This document shows, one piece after another, positions 1 through 9,554 of a stretch of 12,941 bases of DNA (the first letter of the stretch is position 1; each line of letters opens with the position of its first letter). The position numbers and the translations under genes were made by a program. The notes below the pieces were generated by a model, which saw only the letters and a list, made by a program, of their open reading frames with translations, had not been told where the DNA came from and did not search any database. This DNA is from JAEUIZ01 sp046155605 (GTDB lineage Bacteria; Planctomycetota; Phycisphaerae; Phycisphaerales; UBA1924), in NCBI GenBank assembly GCA_046155605.1, contig JBJXFQ010000070.1:1-12941 (forward strand). The letters are read 5' to 3'.

Positions 1-12
1 CGCTTGGGTACC

Positions 13-29
13 CCGCCCCTCCGGGGCGG
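13..29. terminator. GC-rich hairpin, possible end of an upstream gene
   Basis: Seven perfectly paired bases (CCGCCCC at 13-19 with GGGGCGG at 23-29) enclose a three-base loop. No T-rich tract follows on either strand, so it is not a classical Rho-independent terminator. It could be a terminator of an upstream gene outside the window, or just a stable RNA structure. Confidence 0.3.
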
Positions 30-41
30 CTTGAGAGGCCT

Positions 42-67
42 TCGACAAAATACGAGTGGTCGATAAT
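42..67 (+). promoter_or_regulatory. Weak promoter candidate for the S41-like lipoprotein gene
   Basis: A GATAAT hexamer at 62-67 is close to the sigma-70 -10 consensus, and TCGACA at 42-47 matches the -35 consensus at five of six positions. The spacer is only 14 bases, shorter than the usual 16-18, so this pair may not be used as such. It lies about 65 bases before the start codon at 132, in the only AT-richer stretch of the leader. No good Shine-Dalgarno precedes the ATG at 132. Confidence 0.25.
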
Positions 68-131
68 CAACCGCTCGACGCGAAAGCTGGACGTTCTCAC
101 TGCGGCCCTCCCTTCGCGCAATAATCCCGCG

Positions 132-1640
132 ATGAAACACCCTGCCGCCCTCGGCGCGACCATCTGTGCCTGCTCGCTCCTGGGCGCCTGCGTCGGCACG
201 CCCGCCAAGATCGAGGGCACCAAAGGCAAGGCCATCGCCCTCCCGCTCGACGGCGTCTACAAGGCCACCGTCCGCACGCCCTTTCTCGGCCCCGTCTCCT
301 CCATCATCACCGCCAAGCCCACGAAGGAAGGCTTCATCGCCAAGACCCGCGAGGGCACCGCGTGGACGCTCATCGGAGGCGTCGAGGGAACCCTCGGCCC
401 CGTCTTCGCCCCCTTTGTCTTCCCGAGGGGAATCCTCTTCACCTGGACCAGTTCTCTCCCCACCGCCGACAAGCCCGGCACCGGCCTCTACGGCGTCAGC
501 GGCCTCCGCACCATGGGCGTCAAAACCAAACTCTTCGCGCCCGACAAGCCCATCGAGGTCTCCCTGCAAGACGGCCAGCGCATCGCCCTCGTCATCATCG
601 AGCCCATCGAGCCCGATGCCCCGCCCCTCCGCGATTACGCCGCCCTCACCGAGGCCGCCGCAGAGACGATCGAGCGCCGCCTCTACGACCCCGAACTCGC
701 GCGATCAAGCTCGGTCAAGAGCTATGTCGAGCGCCTCCGCCGCAACGCCGGCTTCGTCAAGGACGACATCGAGTTCATCGCGGGTGCCGTGCTCGCCTCG
801 CGCTCGTTCCTGAAGTTCACGATGCCGCTCGTGGTGCCCAGGCCCGATGCCGCGACCGAGACGCTCTTTGCCGACTGGCCTGCAAAGGACCGCACGCCCT
901 CCAAGCTCGACTTCAACGACGAAGACTTTATCGCCACGCTCAAAGTCGAAGCCTTCTTCAGGCCCGAGGATGTCGATCGCGTCTTCACCGAGCTGCTCGA
1001 TCACTCGCCGCCCGTCCGCGGCCTCATCCTCGACCTCCGTTCCTGTCCGGGCGTCACCCTCGCCTCGCTCCGCGCCGCCTCGTGGCTCCTCTCCTCCCCC
1101 GCCGATGTGGGCACCTTCTTCGGCCAGGCCGCCCGCGCCGAATCTCTCGCTGGCGCCAAGCCCGCCGCTTCCGTCACCATCGACAGCGCCGCCGCCGTCC
1201 TCGCGCTCGAACAAGCCATCGACGAGCGCGGCGCCGCCTTCGTCCGCGTCGAGCCCGCCTCGCGCCCCTTTGATGGCCCCGTCATCGTTCTCACCACCAA
1301 ACGCACCAGCGCCTCGACCGAGCCCCTCGTCTGGCTCCTCACCACCACCGGCCGCGCCGCTCAGGTCGGCCAGACCACCTCCGGCAAGCCGCTCACCTCC
1401 CGCCCCTACGACATCGGGCAAGAGTGGGTCATGTGGCTCGCCGCCTACGACTTCACCCCCGCCGTCGGCCCACGATTCAACGGCAAGGGCCTCAAGCCTT
1501 CCTTTGAGACCAGCCGCGAAGCCGCGCCCATCGTCGCCCGCAAGAAACTCCGCGAGCTCCTCGGCACCGATGCCTCCGGCAAAAACGCCGCCACAGGCTC
1601 GGGCAAACCGCTCGACGAGGTCCTCCTCCCGTCGCGATAG
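132..1640 (+). CDS. Lipoprotein with degenerate S41 (C-terminal processing) peptidase-like domain
   Basis: The 502-residue protein begins with a lipoprotein signal peptide: a Lys-His start, a hydrophobic run, and a lipobox L17-G18-A19-C20, so Cys20 should be lipidated and the protein membrane-attached outside the cytoplasm. Residues about 230-470 resemble the S41/tail-specific protease fold: a beta-strand/helix segment, then GLILDLRSCPGV (297-308) in place of the usual LDLRxNPGG, then a VIVLTTKRTSASTE stretch (392-397 at its end) and VGQTTSGK ending at K419, which matches the conserved catalytic Lys region. In S41 enzymes such as Prc and the D1 processing protease the Ser and Lys are 25 residues apart; counting back from K419 gives A394, with Ser393 and Ser395 on either side. 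It may therefore be inactive, or use a shifted serine. The N-terminal 200 residues were not recognised. No PDZ domain is visible. A hairpin pair follows the stop codon. The S41 relationship is inferred from motifs only. Confidence 0.7.
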   Translation: MKHPAALGATICACSLLGACVGTPAKIEGTKGKAIALPLDGVYKATVRTPFLGPVSSIITAKPTKEGFIAKTREGTAWTLIGGVEGTLGPVFAPFVFPRGILFTWTSSLPTADKPGTGLYGVSGLRTMGVKTKLFAPDKPIEVSLQDGQRIALVIIEPIEPDAPPLRDYAALTEAAAETIERRLYDPELARSSSVKSYVERLRRNAGFVKDDIEFIAGAVLASRSFLKFTMPLVVPRPDAATETLFADWPAKDRTPSKLDFNDEDFIATLKVEAFFRPEDVDRVFTELLDHSPPVRGLILDLRSCPGVTLASLRAASWLLSSPADVGTFFGQAARAESLAGAKPAASVTIDSAAAVLALEQAIDERGAAFVRVEPASRPFDGPVIVLTTKRTSASTEPLVWLLTTTGRAAQVGQTTSGKPLTSRPYDIGQEWVMWLAAYDFTPAVGPRFNGKGLKPSFETSREAAPIVARKKLRELLGTDASGKNAATGSGKPLDEVLLPSR

Positions 1641-1674
1641 CTGCTCAACTTCTGAACCGCCGATCGCGCGCCTT

Positions 1675-1729
1675 CCACCCTCCCCCGGTGCCCACCGGGG
1701 GAGGTGGCCTGTCCGCCTCGGACCAGGCC
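1675..1729. repeat. Compound palindromic element (two adjacent hairpins)
   Basis: The first hairpin pairs 1675-1689 with 1694-1707 (14 base pairs, one bulged C at 1680, loop GCCC). The second pairs GGCCTGTCCG (1706-1715) with CGGAC and AGGCC (1719-1729), one bulged C at 1724, loop CCT. The two share their border bases. The element sits in the gap between the lipoprotein and hrpA genes, 34 bases after the stop codon at 1640. It has no T tract, so it may act as a transcript-stabilising structure or a factor-dependent terminator. Its architecture resembles dispersed REP-like intergenic palindromes. Only one copy is present in this window. Confidence 0.6.
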
Positions 1730-1810
1730 GGAGAGGGAGCATCATCAACACCTCACCGCGTTCCCGCCTCTCACCGCATCCTTGAACGACGCGCGTAGTG
1801 TCTGCCGCCG

Positions 1811-4800
1811 ATGGACCCGACGGCCCTCGAATCCCGCCTTCGTGATTGCTCGCTCATGGAGGCGCATCGGCTCGGGCTGCGCCTCCGCGCCATCGCGCGA
1901 ACCGCCCGCGCTCGCCAGCCGCAGCGCGACCAAGACCCCCGCGCCGCCGACCGCGCGCTCGAGCCCATCGCGCACGCAATCGAGCGATCCGCCGCCCTCG
2001 TCGCGCGTCGCCGCGCCCGTCTCCCTAAGCCGACCTACCCCGCCGAACTCCCCGTGGCCCAGAAGCGCGACGAGATCGCCGCCGCTATCCGCGCCCATCA
2101 GGTCGTCGTCGTCTGCGGGCAGACGGGCTCCGGCAAGACCACGCAGCTTCCCAAGATCTGCCTCGAGCTCGGCCGCGGCGTCCGCGGGAGCATCGGCCAC
2201 ACCCAGCCCCGCCGCATCGCCGCGCGCAGCGTCGCCGAACGCATCGCCGACGAGCTCCACACCCGCCACGGCGACCTCGTCGGTTCCAAGGTCCGCTTCG
2301 GCGATCGCACCGGGCCCGAAACCCTCGTCAAGCTCATGACCGACGGCATCCTCCTCGCCGAAACCCAGGGCGACCGCCTCCTCCTTCAGTACGACACCAT
2401 CATCATCGACGAGGCCCACGAACGCAGCCTCAACATCGACTTCCTCCTCGGCTACCTCCGTCAACTCCTCCCGCGCCGTCCCGATCTCAAGATCGTCGTC
2501 ACCAGCGCCACCATCGATCCGCTCCGCTTCAGCAAGCACTTCAATGACGCGCCCGTCATCGAGGTCTCGGGCCGCACCTATCCCGTCGAGACCCGCTACC
2601 GCCCCACCGACGACGACCGCGACGACGACGCCATCCTCCGCGCCGTTGACGAGCTCGCCCACGAAGGCCCGGGCGATGTCCTCGTCTTCCTCCCCGGCGA
2701 GCGCGAGATCCGCGAGGCCGCCGAGGACCTCCGCAAGCACCATCCGCCCAACACGCAGGTGCTCCCGCTCTACGCTCGCCTTTCCAACGCCGAGCAGCAC
2801 CGCGTCTTCGAGGCTCATTCCGGCCGCCGGATCGTCCTCGCCACCAACGTCGCCGAAACCTCCCTCACCGTCCCCGGCATCCGCTACGTCGTCGATACCG
2901 GCATCGCCCGCCTCAGCCGATACAGCCCCGGCAGCAAGATCCAGCGCCTCCCCCTCGAGGCCATCTCGCAGGCCTCCGCCGATCAGCGTGCGGGCCGCTG
3001 CGGCCGCGTCGCGCCCGGTGTCTGCATCCGCCTCTATTCCGAGGACGACCTTCGCGCTCGCCCCGCGTTCACCGACCCCGAGATCATCCGCACCAACCTC
3101 GCCAGCGTCATCCTCCAGATGAAGTCGCTGAACCTGGGGCCCGTCGAGCAGTTCCCGTTCATCGATCCGCCGGATCACCGCCTCGTCCGCGATGGCTACG
3201 ACACGCTTCTCGAACTCGGCGCCATCGACGAGGAGAACCACCTCACCGAACTCGGCCGCCGCCTCGCCAAACTCCCGCTCGATCCGCGTCTGGGCCGTGT
3301 GATCCTTGCTGCCGCGGAAGAGGGCTGCCTCGCCGAGGTGCAGCCGATCGCCGCGATGCTCGCCACGCAGGACCCGCGCGAGCGTCCCATCGAGAAGCAG
3401 GACCTGGCCGACGCCGCCCACGCCGAGTTCCGCGACGAGACCTCCGACTTCCTCGCCATCCTCAACCTCTGGCGCGCCTGGCGCGATCGCGGTGAGCACC
3501 TCACATCCAGCAAACTCCGCAGGTGGTGCCAGGAGCGTTTCCTTTCTTTCATGCGCATGCGCGAGTGGGACAGCACCCACGAGCAGATTCATTCGCTCGT
3601 CGCCGAGATGGGCTTCCGCGCCAACACCGCGCCCGCCGCGACCGACGCCATCCATCGCGCCCTCCTCGCCGGCCTTCTCAGCAGCATCGGCAAAAAGGCC
3701 GAGCGCGACACCGCAAGCGGCGGCGGCGCGGAACGCGGGGAACGCGGGGGCTACAACGGCCCACGCGGTTCCCGCTTCTGGGTCTTCCCAGGCTCGGGGC
3801 TCTTCAAAAAACAGCCGGATTGGGTCGTCGCCGCCGAGATGGTCCACACCACTCGCCTCTACGCCCGCACCGTCGCCCGCGTCGACCCCGCCTGGATCGA
3901 ACTCGTCGGCGCCCATCTCGTCAAGCGCTCCTACGGCGAGCCCGTCTGGCACCGCGAGTCCGCCCGCGTCGTCGCTCCCGAGCGAGTCACCCTCTTCGGC
4001 CTCGAACTCGCCGCCGGCCGACTCGCTGAATACGCCAGGATCGACCCCGCCAAGTGCCGCCGCCTGCTCATCCACCACATGCTGGTCGAGGACGAGTCCG
4101 ACCGCGACGCCGCCTATCGCCGCCACAACCGCTCGATCATCGCGCAGGCCCTGACGATCGAGGCCAAGACTCGCCGCCCCGACGCGCTCGCCGATTCGCT
4201 GCGTCGTTTCGAGTTCTTCGACCAGCGCGTTCCCGGGGCTGTCGTCGATGGTGCCACATTCGAGCGCTGGCGCAAGGACGCCGAGCGCCGCGACGCCCGC
4301 CTCCTCTTCATGTCGCTCGACGATGTGCTCGTCAAGGACGTCGCCGCGCCGCCGGACCTCTATCCCGAGCGCGTCCCCCTCGGCCCCACCACCGGCCGCG
4401 TCGAATACCGCTTCGAGCCCGGCAAGGCCGCCGACGGCGTCACGCTCACCGTCCCGCTCCAGGCGCTCCACGAACTCGACGCCGAGCGTCTCGAACGTCT
4501 TGTGCCGGGCCACCTCCGCGACCAGGCCCGTGCCGTGCTTGAAAGTCTCCCCAAGGCAGTGCGACGCTCGTTAGGCCCGATCGAACCCCTCGCCGATCGC
4601 TGCGCCGCCGATGCCGCCCGTGCCTCGACGGATGCGCCGCTCGCTGAATCCATCGTCCATGCCGCCGAGAAGCACGCGGGCGTGACAATCCCCGACGCCA
4701 TCCGCCGCGCCGTACTCATCCCCGAGCACCTCCTGCCGCGCCTCCGCGTGATCGACGAGCGAGGGCAGGAACTCGCCGCCGGCCGCGACGCCCGCCGCAT

Positions 4801-5731
4801 CAAGGCCGAACTCGAAGACCGCGCCCGCGCCTCCTTCGCTCGCCTCGCCCGCTCCGAAATCGACCGCGACAACGTCAAGGAATGGGACTTCGGTCCGCTC
4901 CCGCAGCGCGTCGAGATCGCCCGCGGCAACACCCGCCTCGCCGCCTATCCCGCGCTCGTCGAGCGCGACGGACGCCTCATGGTCCGCGCCCTCGAAACCC
5001 CCGACGCCGCACGTTTCGAGCACCACAAGGGCCTCCGCCGCCTCTTTGCCATGCACGCCCGCGACGAGGTCGAGTACCAACTCCGCCTCCAGCCCGAGTG
5101 GACCTCCATGGCCACGCACCACGCTTCCCTCGGCCCCACCGACCACCTCCGTCGCGCGCTCGCGGACCTGATCGTCGAGGGGGCCTTCCTCGCCGACGGC
5201 GATTCCATCCGCTCGCGCGAGGACTTTGAGAACCGCCTTTCAAAGCGCTGGCCCTCCGTCCAGGCCGTCGCCCGGCAAGCCTGCCAACTCGTCAGCGAGA
5301 TCCTCAAACTCCTCCATCGCATCCGCTTTCGCCTGCAAGACGCCACGCCGCCCGCCTGGGCACCCGCCATCGCCGACATCCGCTCACAACTCGATGTCAT
5401 CGCCGCCCCGACGTTTCTTGACACGACCCCCCCCGAACGCCTCCGCCACCTGCCGCGCTATCTCAACGCCATCTTTCTGCGCCTCCAAAAACTCCCCCAG
5501 CACGGCCCGGCCCGCGACGCTAAGGCACTCGCTGATGTCGAGCCGCTCTGGAGAGCATTTCTCGACACCCGCCGTCGTCTGCGCGAGGCCGCACAATCGT
5601 CTGACGCCCTCGAGGCCTTCGGTTGGACGCTCCAGGAACTTCGCGTCTCGCTCTTTGCCCAGGAACTCGGCACCGCCGAGGCGGTATCACCACAGCGTCT
5701 CGAACGCGCCTGGTCCGAACTGCGGCTCTAG
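1811..5731 (+). CDS. hrpA: ATP-dependent RNA helicase HrpA (DEAH box)
   Basis: The 1306-residue product is about the length of E. coli HrpA (1300) and is collinear with it as I recall that sequence. Helicase motifs are intact: Walker A GQTGSGKT (103-110), DEAH (200-203), TSATI (231-235), and motif VI QRAGRCGR (392-399). These are followed by the winged-helix/ratchet region, an OB-fold-like segment containing FPGSGLFKK, and the long C-terminal DUF3418 region ending in an ELRVSLFAQELGT stretch. It is a cytosolic 3'-5' RNA-dependent NTPase; in E. coli HrpA has been linked to mRNA processing and rescue of stalled or collided ribosomes. The start at 1811 aligns with the E. coli N-terminus; no clear Shine-Dalgarno is seen, and the next in-frame ATG is at 1856. 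A Gly/Arg-rich insertion (GGGAERGERGGYNG, about residues 637-650) replaces a shorter loop in E. coli. A 59-base gap separates it from the next gene. Confidence 0.97.
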   Translation: MDPTALESRLRDCSLMEAHRLGLRLRAIARTARARQPQRDQDPRAADRALEPIAHAIERSAALVARRRARLPKPTYPAELPVAQKRDEIAAAIRAHQVVVVCGQTGSGKTTQLPKICLELGRGVRGSIGHTQPRRIAARSVAERIADELHTRHGDLVGSKVRFGDRTGPETLVKLMTDGILLAETQGDRLLLQYDTIIIDEAHERSLNIDFLLGYLRQLLPRRPDLKIVVTSATIDPLRFSKHFNDAPVIEVSGRTYPVETRYRPTDDDRDDDAILRAVDELAHEGPGDVLVFLPGEREIREAAEDLRKHHPPNTQVLPLYARLSNAEQHRVFEAHSGRRIVLATNVAETSLTVPGIRYVVDTGIARLSRYSPGSKIQRLPLEAISQASADQRAGRCGRVAPGVCIRLYSEDDLRARPAFTDPEIIRTNLASVILQMKSLNLGPVEQFPFIDPPDHRLVRDGYDTLLELGAIDEENHLTELGRRLAKLPLDPRLGRVILAAAEEGCLAEVQPIAAMLATQDPRERPIEKQDLADAAHAEFRDETSDFLAILNLWRAWRDRGEHLTSSKLRRWCQERFLSFMRMREWDSTHEQIHSLVAEMGFRANTAPAATDAIHRALLAGLLSSIGKKAERDTASGGGAERGERGGYNGPRGSRFWVFPGSGLFKKQPDWVVAAEMVHTTRLYARTVARVDPAWIELVGAHLVKRSYGEPVWHRESARVVAPERVTLFGLELAAGRLAEYARIDPAKCRRLLIHHMLVEDESDRDAAYRRHNRSIIAQALTIEAKTRRPDALADSLRRFEFFDQRVPGAVVDGATFERWRKDAERRDARLLFMSLDDVLVKDVAAPPDLYPERVPLGPTTGRVEYRFEPGKAADGVTLTVPLQALHELDAERLERLVPGHLRDQARAVLESLPKAVRRSLGPIEPLADRCAADAARASTDAPLAESIVHAAEKHAGVTIPDAIRRAVLIPEHLLPRLRVIDERGQELAAGRDARRIKAELEDRARASFARLARSEIDRDNVKEWDFGPLPQRVEIARGNTRLAAYPALVERDGRLMVRALETPDAARFEHHKGLRRLFAMHARDEVEYQLRLQPEWTSMATHHASLGPTDHLRRALADLIVEGAFLADGDSIRSREDFENRLSKRWPSVQAVARQACQLVSEILKLLHRIRFRLQDATPPAWAPAIADIRSQLDVIAAPTFLDTTPPERLRHLPRYLNAIFLRLQKLPQHGPARDAKALADVEPLWRAFLDTRRRLREAAQSSDALEAFGWTLQELRVSLFAQELGTAEAVSPQRLERAWSELRL

Positions 5732-5780
5732 CCCCAGCCCACGAACGCCGACAGTTGTGCTAACGTAAGACGCCACAGAC

Positions 5781-5785
5781 GGAGG
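5781..5785 (+). promoter_or_regulatory. Shine-Dalgarno of the HtrA-type protease
   Basis: GGAGG lies five bases before the ATG at 5791. An in-frame TAA at 5761-5763 with no start codon between it and 5791 fixes this start. Confidence 0.8.
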
Positions 5786-5790
5786 AACCC

Positions 5791-7116
<1,326 letters not shown>

Positions 7117-7133
7117 TCGACACACACGAGCCG

Positions 7134-7139
7134 AAGGAG
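7134..7139 (+). promoter_or_regulatory. Shine-Dalgarno deciding the start at 7146
   Basis: AAGGAG sits six bases before the ATG at 7146. An earlier in-frame ATG at 7113 overlaps the stop codon of the upstream gene (ATGA) but would add 11 polar residues ahead of the signal peptide, so 7146 is preferred. Confidence 0.75.
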
Positions 7140-7145
7140 CGTCCC

Positions 7146-9422
7146 ATGAGCCTGCCCTCCCGTTCTCGCGTCCCCTGCACGCTGGCCGCGCCGATCCTCG
7201 CCGCCTGCATCGCCTTCGCGCCGATCGCTCTCGCCCAGCCGCAGGTCGATGAGCCCTCGGCCAAGGAACTCGCCCGCGTTGCCGGCGGACTCTCGTCCTC
7301 CCTCGTCATCGTTGAGATCACGCTCCAGTTTGACAAGGGCGAGGCACCTGAGACCATCTGGCAGCCGTGGATGCGGGCCGCGTCCGACGCCGAACCCTCC
7401 GCTCACGACGATTGGGGCCAACTCCTCGACCAGCAGCGCCCCGCCGAGCGCTCCGGCTTCCTCATCGCGCCCGATCGCGTCCTCACCACCGATCCCCTCC
7501 TCCACCCCCGCTTCATCAAATCCATCGCCGTTCGCGCGGGCGGCAAGCTCTACGCCGCCACACCCGATGGCTACGCCCGCACCCAGAACGCGATGTACCT
7601 CAAACTCTCCGAGCCCATCGCCGCCGCCAAGCCCCTGACGTTCGTCGATCGGCCCGGCCCGCTGCTGGGCGTCGCCTTCGCCCAACGCGACGGGCAGTGG
7701 GTCATCGGCGCCTCCGGCATGCCCACCCGCGCCACCTTCGCAGGTTTCGATCGTCAATACTCTCGCGTCTCCGCCCCGCTGCTCGTTACCGACGCCGCCG
7801 GAGCCGCCGTCGGCCTCACGCTCACGGGCGACCTCGACCTCGATGGCAAATGGAAGGGCTCCCCCGATGCCTGGCCAAGGCTCGACCCGACCGCCTACGA
7901 CGCCGCTCTCGCCCGCCTTCAGGCGATTGCCGATCGCTCGCTCCTTCGCGTCTCGCTCGCCCTGCGCAGCCCCAAGTCCGATTCAGCGGCCGGCGGTGGC
8001 CGATTCCGCTCCTTCGGTGGGATGCAAGGCGAATCGCAGGAAGCCACCGAGTGGCATGGCACGGGCATCTTGATCGATCGTTCCACCGTCCTCGTCCTTG
8101 CCGCCCTCAAGCCCAAGGTTACTTCTCGCCTCGAAACCATCACCATCCATGTCCCGGGCGGCTCCGATGTCGTCGCCACATTCGACGGTGCGCTCGCGGA
8201 TTTCAACGCCTTTCTCGCCGCGCTTCCGGCTCCCCTCGAAGGCGTCGCCAAGCCCTGGACAAATCCCATCACCGACCTCCGGCACCAGTTGCTGCTCACG
8301 GCGGAAATCACCGTCCACGGCGAGACACGCACCGCCTATTACTCCCGCGCCCGCGCCTCCGATTTTTCTGTCGGCTTCCGACGCATCGTCCAGCCTCAGA
8401 TCAGCGCGAGCGCCGGCGGCGGGCGCTCCTACAACCCCTATGGCGGCGACTCGACTCCCTCGCTCCGCTTCGCCTTCACCATCGACGGCGAACTCGTCGC
8501 CATTCCCATCAGTCGTCGCCCAAAGGTCTCGGAGGGCGATCAGAGCGACTACCTTTCGTATCGCTACGGCGGCGGGCAACTCATGCCGATCGCTGCCGTG
8601 CTCGACGCACTCAAGGACCGCAAAGCCGCCATCGATCCCGAGAACCGTCCGCTCTCCGAGGCCCAGGAGAGCCGCCTGGCCTGGCTTGGGGTCGAGATGC
8701 AGCCGATGGACCCCGACCTCGCCCGCGTCAACGGCGTCTCCGACCAGACCGCCGGCGGTGCCACCGGTGCGCTCGTCAGTTTCATTTATCCCGATTCCCC
8801 CGCCGCCAAGGCCGGGCTCCAAGTCGGCGACATCATCCTCCGCCTCCACGTCGAAGGCCAGCCGCGACCGCTCGAAGTTGCCCTCGACCCCGATCAGTCG
8901 GGAGGCATGTTCGACCAACTCTGGCAGATGATGGACCAGATCCCCGAGGAGTACTTCGACGAGATGCCCAAGCCCTGGGGCTCCGTTGAAAACGCCGTCA
9001 CCCGGGCGCTCACCGACGTTGGTTTCGGCACCGCCTTCCGCGCCGAGGTTTTCCGCGAGGGCAGCGTCCGCGATATCCCCATGAGCGTTGCCGAGGGACC
9101 CGCTCACTTCGCCTCAGCCAGCAAGCACAAATCCGAACCCGCCGGCCTCACCGTCCGCGAACTCACCTACGAGGTCCGCCGCTACTTCCAGATGACCCCC
9201 GACCAGCCGGGGCTCATCATCTCCAAGATCGAACGCGGCGGCAAAGCCTCCATCGCAGGCCTCAAGCCCTACGAAGTCATCACCCAGATCGGCGACACCC
9301 CGATGAACGCCATCGCCGACTTCGAGTCCGCCCTCAAGGCTGGCGGCGAACTCCGCCTTTCGATCAAACGCATGACCGAGGGTCGCATCGTCAAACTACG
9401 GATCGATGCTCCGACGCCGTAG
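7146..9422 (+). CDS. Secreted tandem pseudo-trypsin/PDZ protein (degenerate HtrA relative)
   Basis: The 758-residue product has a signal peptide with likely cleavage after A30 (ALA-Q); an LAAC sequence at 18-21 leaves a lipoprotein as an alternative. A first trypsin-like domain starts near SGFLIAPDRVLTT (103-115). Aligned by motif to HtrA, the catalytic His column is P117, the Asp column N148 (NAMYLKL), and the Ser column V208 (SRVSAPLLV), so the triad is lost. A second, similar module begins at WHGTGILID (303-311), where the His column is A320; a GDS (434-436) followed by an FTIDGELVAIPI stretch recalls the usual serine region. Two PDZ domains follow: about 512-610 (SPAAKAGLQVGDIILRL), with an acidic insertion rich in Asp, Met and Trp just after it, and about 680-755 (GGKASIAGLKPYEVITQIG). 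It follows the active protease gene by 29 bases. I infer a non-proteolytic scaffold, adaptor or inhibitor of that enzyme; the second module assignment is less certain than the first. Confidence 0.8.
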   Translation: MSLPSRSRVPCTLAAPILAACIAFAPIALAQPQVDEPSAKELARVAGGLSSSLVIVEITLQFDKGEAPETIWQPWMRAASDAEPSAHDDWGQLLDQQRPAERSGFLIAPDRVLTTDPLLHPRFIKSIAVRAGGKLYAATPDGYARTQNAMYLKLSEPIAAAKPLTFVDRPGPLLGVAFAQRDGQWVIGASGMPTRATFAGFDRQYSRVSAPLLVTDAAGAAVGLTLTGDLDLDGKWKGSPDAWPRLDPTAYDAALARLQAIADRSLLRVSLALRSPKSDSAAGGGRFRSFGGMQGESQEATEWHGTGILIDRSTVLVLAALKPKVTSRLETITIHVPGGSDVVATFDGALADFNAFLAALPAPLEGVAKPWTNPITDLRHQLLLTAEITVHGETRTAYYSRARASDFSVGFRRIVQPQISASAGGGRSYNPYGGDSTPSLRFAFTIDGELVAIPISRRPKVSEGDQSDYLSYRYGGGQLMPIAAVLDALKDRKAAIDPENRPLSEAQESRLAWLGVEMQPMDPDLARVNGVSDQTAGGATGALVSFIYPDSPAAKAGLQVGDIILRLHVEGQPRPLEVALDPDQSGGMFDQLWQMMDQIPEEYFDEMPKPWGSVENAVTRALTDVGFGTAFRAEVFREGSVRDIPMSVAEGPAHFASASKHKSEPAGLTVRELTYEVRRYFQMTPDQPGLIISKIERGGKASIAGLKPYEVITQIGDTPMNAIADFESALKAGGELRLSIKRMTEGRIVKLRIDAPTP

Positions 9423-9493
9423 GCCGAGGCTCTCTTTCCGACCGCGACACCACCACACCGGGCCTTGAACCGCCCTTTCGCCCATGCCTCAAC

Positions 9494-9525
9494 AAAAAAC
9501 ACGGACCTGCAGAGCCAGGTCCGTG
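9494..9525 (-). terminator. Rho-independent terminator of the DUF3467 gene
   Basis: A perfect 10-base-pair stem (9500-9509 with 9516-9525) encloses a six-base loop. Read on the minus strand it is followed directly by six Ts (A6 at 9494-9499 on the plus strand). It lies 30 bases past the stop codon of the minus-strand gene and 72 bases past the convergent plus-strand gene, for which it has no T tract. Confidence 0.88.
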
Positions 9526-9554
9526 ACATGGTCGTATCCTGAATGTCCCTGGCC

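Noticed and set aside
1675..1729. Classical Rho-independent terminator after the lipoprotein gene
   Set aside because: The hairpins are strong, but no T tract follows on either strand; recorded as a palindromic repeat instead.
705..1751. A 348-residue antisense frame over the lipoprotein gene
   Set aside because: Low-complexity Gly/Glu/Ala product without start signals or motifs; the sense frame has a lipoprotein signal and S41-like motifs.
1745..4513. A 922-residue open frame antisense to hrpA
   Set aside because: It mirrors the hrpA codons; its Ala/Gly/Glu/Asp-rich protein has no domain motifs, and the sense strand encodes a clearly conserved helicase. High GC at third codon positions opens such frames.
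7983..9107. A 374-residue antisense frame over the pseudoprotease gene
   Set aside because: Gly/Glu/Asp-rich shadow; the sense frame encodes recognisable PDZ domains.
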